Positions 5,521 to 8,011 of a stretch of 8,011 bases of DNA are shown in pieces. How positions within the stretch are numbered: the first letter of the stretch is position 1; the number at the start of each line of letters is the position of its first letter. A program made the position numbers and the translations under genes. The notes beneath the pieces were generated by a model that ran no database searches, had not been told where the DNA came from, and saw only the letters and a program-made list of their open reading frames with translations. This DNA comes from an uncultured Bacilli bacterium (lineage in GTDB: Bacteria > Bacillota_I > Bacilli_A > RF39 > UBA660): assembly GCA_947593275.1 (NCBI GenBank), contig CANQDN010000061.1, positions 1 to 8,011 on the forward strand. The letters run 5' to 3'.

Positions 5521-6577
5521 AAGAAACTCCTGATAGTTTTAGACGCATATCTTCGTTTATTAAAGCTTCGATGATTGGCTCTAGTTCACCATCCATAACG
5601 CGGTCTAGATTCATGACTGAAAAATTGATACGATGGTCTGTTACACGATTTTGAGGATAGTTATATGTTCTTATTTTTTCACTACGATCTCCAGTTCCTA
5701 TTTTACTTTTACGAGTAGCGCCTAGTTCTTGTTCTTCTTTATTTCTTATTTCATCATTTATTTTGATTTTTAAGAGATTCATAGCTCGATCTCGATTTTT
5801 TAACTGGCTACGTTCAGTTTGACAGGTTACAACAACACCAGTGGGAATGTGCGTTAGTCTTACAGCTGAGTTAGAGGTATTTACGGATTGTCCACCGGCT
5901 CCACTTGAGTGATAAACATCCATTTTAATATCGCTTTCTTTAATGTCAATATTGGCGGTTTCAACTTCAGGCATAACTAAGACAGTTGCAGTAGATGTAT
6001 GAATACGACCTTGAGTTTCTGTGGTAGGAACTCTTTGAACACGATGGGAACCACTTTCATATTTTAATTTTTTATAGACATCTTCACCTTTAATCATTAT
6101 TTCAACTTGAGAAAAACCTCCACTAGTTCCTTCAATAGAATGTAATTCTTCGATTTTCCAGTTATTTTTTTCAGCATAATAAGTGTACATACGATATAAA
6201 TCACCAGCGAAAATGTTAGCTTCATCTCCACCTGCGGCGCCCCTTATTTCCATGATGACATTTTTACCATCGTTTTCATCTTTAGGAACTAAAAGGATTT
6301 CTAATTCTTTAATTAAATCTTGTTCTTTAGTTGTGAGATCTTTATATTCTAGTTCAGCCATTTCTTTTAATTCAGGATCTTTCATTAGTTCTAAAGCATC
6401 TTGTTCACTCGTTTTAACATTTTTATATTCTTGATATTTATTTACAGTTTCTTCTAAGTCACTAGCTTCTTTAGATAAAGTTTTTAATTTATTGTAATCG
6501 TTTATAATTTCCGGATTACTTAGTTGCTTTTGTAGTTCGTTATATTTAGTAACGATTGCATCTAATCTTTCAAACAT
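5513..6577 (-). CDS. prfA: Peptide chain release factor 1 (RF1)
   Basis: RF1 recognises UAA and UAG in the ribosomal A site and triggers peptide release. The 354 residues are full length. An N-terminal coiled-coil domain (about 1-90) is followed by MEIRGAAGGDEA (109-120). The codon-reading PxT motif is PTT (184-186) in RVPTTETQGRIHTS; PxT identifies RF1, whereas RF2 has SPF. The catalytic GGQ is at 228-230 in SSGAGGQSVNT, and RKSKIGTGDRSEKIRTYN (289-306) follows. The start codon is preceded by a modest AAAGGAA site 7 nt upstream. prmC overlaps the 3' end by 8 nt and modifies Q230. The promoter at 6603-6632 serves both genes. Confidence 0.97.
   Translation of the reverse strand: MFERLDAIVTKYNELQKQLSNPEIINDYNKLKTLSKEASDLEETVNKYQEYKNVKTSEQDALELMKDPELKEMAELEYKDLTTKEQDLIKELEILLVPKDENDGKNVIMEIRGAAGGDEANIFAGDLYRMYTYYAEKNNWKIEELHSIEGTSGGFSQVEIMIKGEDVYKKLKYESGSHRVQRVPTTETQGRIHTSTATVLVMPEVETANIDIKESDIKMDVYHSSGAGGQSVNTSNSAVRLTHIPTGVVVTCQTERSQLKNRDRAMNLLKIKINDEIRNKEEQELGATRKSKIGTGDRSEKIRTYNYPQNRVTDHRINFSVMNLDRVMDGELEPIIEALINEDMRLKLSGVSFE
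5527..5531 (-). promoter_or_regulatory. Ribosome binding site for the TTG start of prmC
   Basis: AGGAG lies inside the last codons of prfA (encoding Ser-Gly-Val), 6 nt before the TTG. It supports the rare TTG start and the prfA-prmC overlap. Confidence 0.65.
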
Positions 6578-6602
6578 ATTAATGTTCCTTTCTTTTTAGT
6601 AT

Positions 6603-6632
6603 ATTATAACATAAATGTTTTAAAAAAAGCAA
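6603..6632 (-). promoter_or_regulatory. Extended -10 promoter of prfA-prmC, embedded in the rpoE terminator
   Basis: TATAAT (6608-6603) is preceded by TG-T, an extended -10. The best -35 is TTGCTT (6632-6627) at 18 nt, which is weak and is the 3' arm of the rpoE terminator stem. The predicted leader is about 19 nt. Confidence 0.6.
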
Positions 6633-6649
6633 ACTTTAACTATTTGCTT
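6622..6649 (-). terminator. Intrinsic terminator of rpoE
   Basis: AAGCAAA and TTTGCTT (6649-6643 and 6633-6627) form a 7-bp stem with a 9-nt loop containing the rpoE TAA stop codon (6638-6636). The arm continues into an uninterrupted run of seven T (6628-6622). Confidence 0.75.
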
Positions 6650-7085
6650 CTTCTTCATCGACATCTATTACAACAAAATCATCAAAATCATCATCGGGGA
6701 TATCATCATCAGTATCAGAATCATAGAAGATATCGCTTTCGTTTTCCTCTTCTTCTTCCATCATGATGTCATCATTATCGTCTACTTCATTTATGATGTT
6801 TTCTTCCTCTTCATCATCGTCGATAATAACTTTAGGGTTGTGAAGTTCTTTTAAATCCCATGAACCATCTTCTAACATGATGAATCTTTTATCGGTAGTT
6901 AGAAGTTCGAAGAAATCACCAATTTTATCTAGATAAGCTTTTTCATCTAGCTCTAGAGCATCACATATTTTTTTAAATAAAACATTTATTTTCATTTTGG
7001 TTTTTTCTTCATTTAAGATTATATAGGCAATGTCATCATAGTTCATTGCTTCTAGCTCAGTTTTACTTATATCACTTAGTTTCAT
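6636..7085 (-). CDS. rpoE: DNA-directed RNA polymerase delta subunit
   Basis: The delta subunit is specific to Bacillota. It binds core RNA polymerase, speeds recycling and alters promoter selectivity. The N-terminal HARE-HTH domain (about 4-80) is recognisable from MNYDDIAYIIL (14-24), INVLFKKICDALEL (33-46), FFELLTTDKRFIMLEDGSWDLKE (58-80) and the following basic-to-acidic transition. The tail from residue 88 is intrinsically disordered and acidic, with about 34 Asp/Glu among the last 62 residues, as in the family. At 149 residues it is somewhat shorter than Bacillus delta (about 170). The ATG follows AAAGGAG with a 5-nt spacer. It lies next to argS as in Bacillus, and two promoters plus a dyad lie upstream. 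The symbol rpoE here means delta, not the sigma-E of Gram-negative bacteria. Confidence 0.93.
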   Translation of the reverse strand: MKLSDISKTELEAMNYDDIAYIILNEEKTKMKINVLFKKICDALELDEKAYLDKIGDFFELLTTDKRFIMLEDGSWDLKELHNPKVIIDDDEEEENIINEVDDNDDIMMEEEEENESDIFYDSDTDDDIPDDDFDDFVVIDVDEEEANS

Positions 7086-7111
7086 AATATCTCCTTTTTT
7101 ATAGCTAAAAC

Positions 7112-7142
7112 ATTATATGACTAGATTACATAAATGTGTCAT
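7112..7142 (-). promoter_or_regulatory. Second, weaker rpoE promoter candidate
   Basis: A perfect TATAAT (7117-7112) lies 19 nt from ATGACA (7142-7137), a -35 with five of six matches. The spacer is longer than ideal. The predicted leader of about 20 nt fits the pattern of most other genes here. Confidence 0.35.
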
Positions 7143-7149
7143 ACATTTA
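7131..7149. promoter_or_regulatory. Perfect dyad TAAATGT-N5-ACATTTA upstream of rpoE
   Basis: Two perfect 7-bp arms (7131-7137 and 7143-7149) are separated by GTCAT. The dyad lies just past the predicted start of the upstream rpoE promoter and over the -35 of the second one, a typical repressor position. It matches no operator I can name. As RNA it would be a weak hairpin. Confidence 0.4.
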
Positions 7150-7158
7150 ACTTTTGTA

Positions 7159-7187
7159 ATTGTAATATTAAAATATATATTTGTCAA
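7159..7187 (-). promoter_or_regulatory. Consensus SigA promoter of rpoE
   Basis: A perfect TTGACA (7187-7182), a 17-nt spacer and TACAAT (7164-7159), just after the argS stop codon. The predicted start near 7152 gives a leader of about 67 nt. I see no argS terminator in the gap, so read-through from argS could add to expression. Confidence 0.75.
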
Positions 7188-7195
7188 TTCTTAAT

Positions 7196-8011
7196 TTACA
7201 TTTTTTCAGGAATATTTATACTTAAAATATTTAAAAGTTTACAGTTGTTATCATAAATTATTTTAGTTAGAGTTAGCCATGATGTTTGGAGGGCTTTGTT
7301 TTCTTCTGTTAGAATGTGGTTTTCACTATAAAAATTGTTATATAAATTAGTTATTTTATATAAGTATTCACATATTTCATTTAAAGAGCGATTATCAAAG
7401 CTTCTTTTAATAATTCTTTTTAAATCGAGCATAGTAAGAATAATTTTGCGCTCTATAGGGGTTTTTATGGTAGTTATGGTATTAGCATTTAAGTTAGCTT
7501 CTTTTGCTTTAGTTAGTAGGGAACGCATTCTTATAGTGGAATATAAAAGATAAGTTCCAGTTTTACCATTTAAGTCAGTAAATTTGTCAATATCAAAGTT
7601 ATAATCAGTAGTACGATATGGTAATAGATCAGCATATTTAATGGCAGCGATGGCAATAGTTTTAGCGATTTCTTCTTTATTTTCGGTGATGTTTTCATTT
7701 AGTCTTTTATAACATTCAGTTGTTACCATATCAAGTAAAGTACGAAGGGGCATAACACCACCATCTCTAGTTTTAAATGGTTTACCATCTTTACCATTCA
7801 TAGTGCCAAAACCATTAAATATAAGCTTTAAATCGGGTTTTGCCATACCACTTTTTTGGGCCGCTCTAAATACTTGAGTAAAGTGCATTTCTTGACGTTT
7901 ATCAGTCATATACCATATTTCATCAGGATTATATTTATGAGTTCTTTCCCAAATGGCGGCAAGATCAGTTGCTTCATAAGATACTGCACCATTACTTTTA
8001 ATAAGAATTAA
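7196..8011 (-). CDS. argS: Arginyl-tRNA synthetase, C-terminal half (runs off the window)
   Basis: ArgRS is a class I synthetase that charges tRNA-Arg and needs the tRNA to activate arginine. The frame is open through the last base of the window, leaving 271 residues, roughly half of the usual 550-580. An ATG at 7909 is internal, since the reading continues upstream with family-typical sequence. In fragment numbering, SYEATDLAAIWER (11-23) matches the conserved ArgRS TTDIA region, MTDKRQEMHFTQVFRA (35-50) the D-RQ-H segment, and GKDGKPFKTRDGG (73-85) the KMSK-equivalent loop. The DALR anticodon-binding domain (about 155-271) ends in NIPEKM, like the usual APERM-type C-terminus. The catalytic HIGH region lies outside the window. 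The adjacent rpoE is the expected Bacilli neighbour. Confidence 0.96.
   Translation of the reverse strand, partial: LILIKSNGAVSYEATDLAAIWERTHKYNPDEIWYMTDKRQEMHFTQVFRAAQKSGMAKPDLKLIFNGFGTMNGKDGKPFKTRDGGVMPLRTLLDMVTTECYKRLNENITENKEEIAKTIAIAAIKYADLLPYRTTDYNFDIDKFTDLNGKTGTYLLYSTIRMRSLLTKAKEANLNANTITTIKTPIERKIILTMLDLKRIIKRSFDNRSLNEICEYLYKITNLYNNFYSENHILTEENKALQTSWLTLTKIIYDNNCKLLNILSINIPEKM

Noticed and set aside
6183..6434. An 83-codon Ser-rich open frame opposite prfA
   Set aside because: It is antisense to the RF1 coiled-coil region; its composition mirrors the Glu/Lys-rich sense strand.
6640..6800. The repetitive GAT/GAA-rich tract at the end of rpoE as a simple-sequence repeat
   Set aside because: It encodes the acidic disordered tail normal for the delta subunit and has no regular repeat unit.
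462..7195. TGA reassigned to tryptophan, as in some Mollicutes
   Set aside because: All tryptophans in the recognised genes are TGG and no frame is interrupted by TGA. Absence of TGA as a stop among about a dozen genes is expected in AT-rich DNA.
7335..7553. A 72-codon hydrophobic open frame opposite argS
   Set aside because: It is antisense to the DALR domain, with no promoter or ribosome binding site.
1..8011. CRISPR array, insertion sequence, tRNA or rRNA gene
   Set aside because: No regularly spaced repeats, no transposase frame or terminal repeats, and no cloverleaf or rRNA-like sequence could be seen on either strand.

Overview
The window is AT-rich chromosomal DNA from a low-GC Gram-positive bacterium, most likely a member of the Bacilli with a compact genome (a Mollicutes-related or Erysipelotrichales/RF39-type gut lineage; the placement is an inference). 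The evidence is the presence of an RNA polymerase delta subunit (rpoE) and a YwzB/DUF1146 protein, both Bacillota families, together with consensus SigA promoters and strong AGGAGG-type ribosome binding sites. The gene order looks like a condensed version of two Bacillus subtilis regions. tatD - 3D protein - rsmA corresponds to yabD-yabE-rnmV-ksgA, with rnmV absent. argS - rpoE - prfA - prmC plus rpiB - ywzB corresponds to the argS/rpoE to atp region, with the genes between them missing. Tryptophan is always TGG and no gene is interrupted by TGA, so the standard bacterial code applies.

Layout. 1-230: a 43-residue peptide gene on the + strand (GTG start) with its own terminator and codon use unlike its neighbours. 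231-461: a non-coding stretch with a promoter and several inverted repeats. 462-1196 (+): a single-pass membrane-anchored extracellular protein of unknown function, whose end overlaps rsmA tail to tail. 1183-4039 (-): rsmA, a secreted 3D-domain cell-wall protein, tatD and an unrecognised 205-residue protein. 4040-4166: a divergent promoter region. 4167-4795 (+): rpiB and a DUF1146 membrane protein, overlapping by 10 nt. 4804-8011 (-): prmC, prfA, rpoE and the C-terminal half of argS, which runs off the right edge.

Most genes are housekeeping. RsmA dimethylates 16S rRNA, ArgRS charges tRNA-Arg, RF1 ends translation and PrmC methylates the GGQ glutamine of RF1. RpoE is a polymerase subunit, RpiB acts in the pentose phosphate pathway, TatD is a metal-dependent nuclease and the 3D protein probably acts on peptidoglycan.

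I did not find a clearly new defence or mobile system. The most unusual feature is regulatory compaction. Terminator hairpins repeatedly enclose or touch the stop codon of the gene they end, and two of them also contain the -35 element of the next promoter. In one, the hairpin loop is itself the -35 box. Predicted 5' leaders are mostly only 10-20 nt. The candidate small peptide gene at 64-195 is the least explained coding element.
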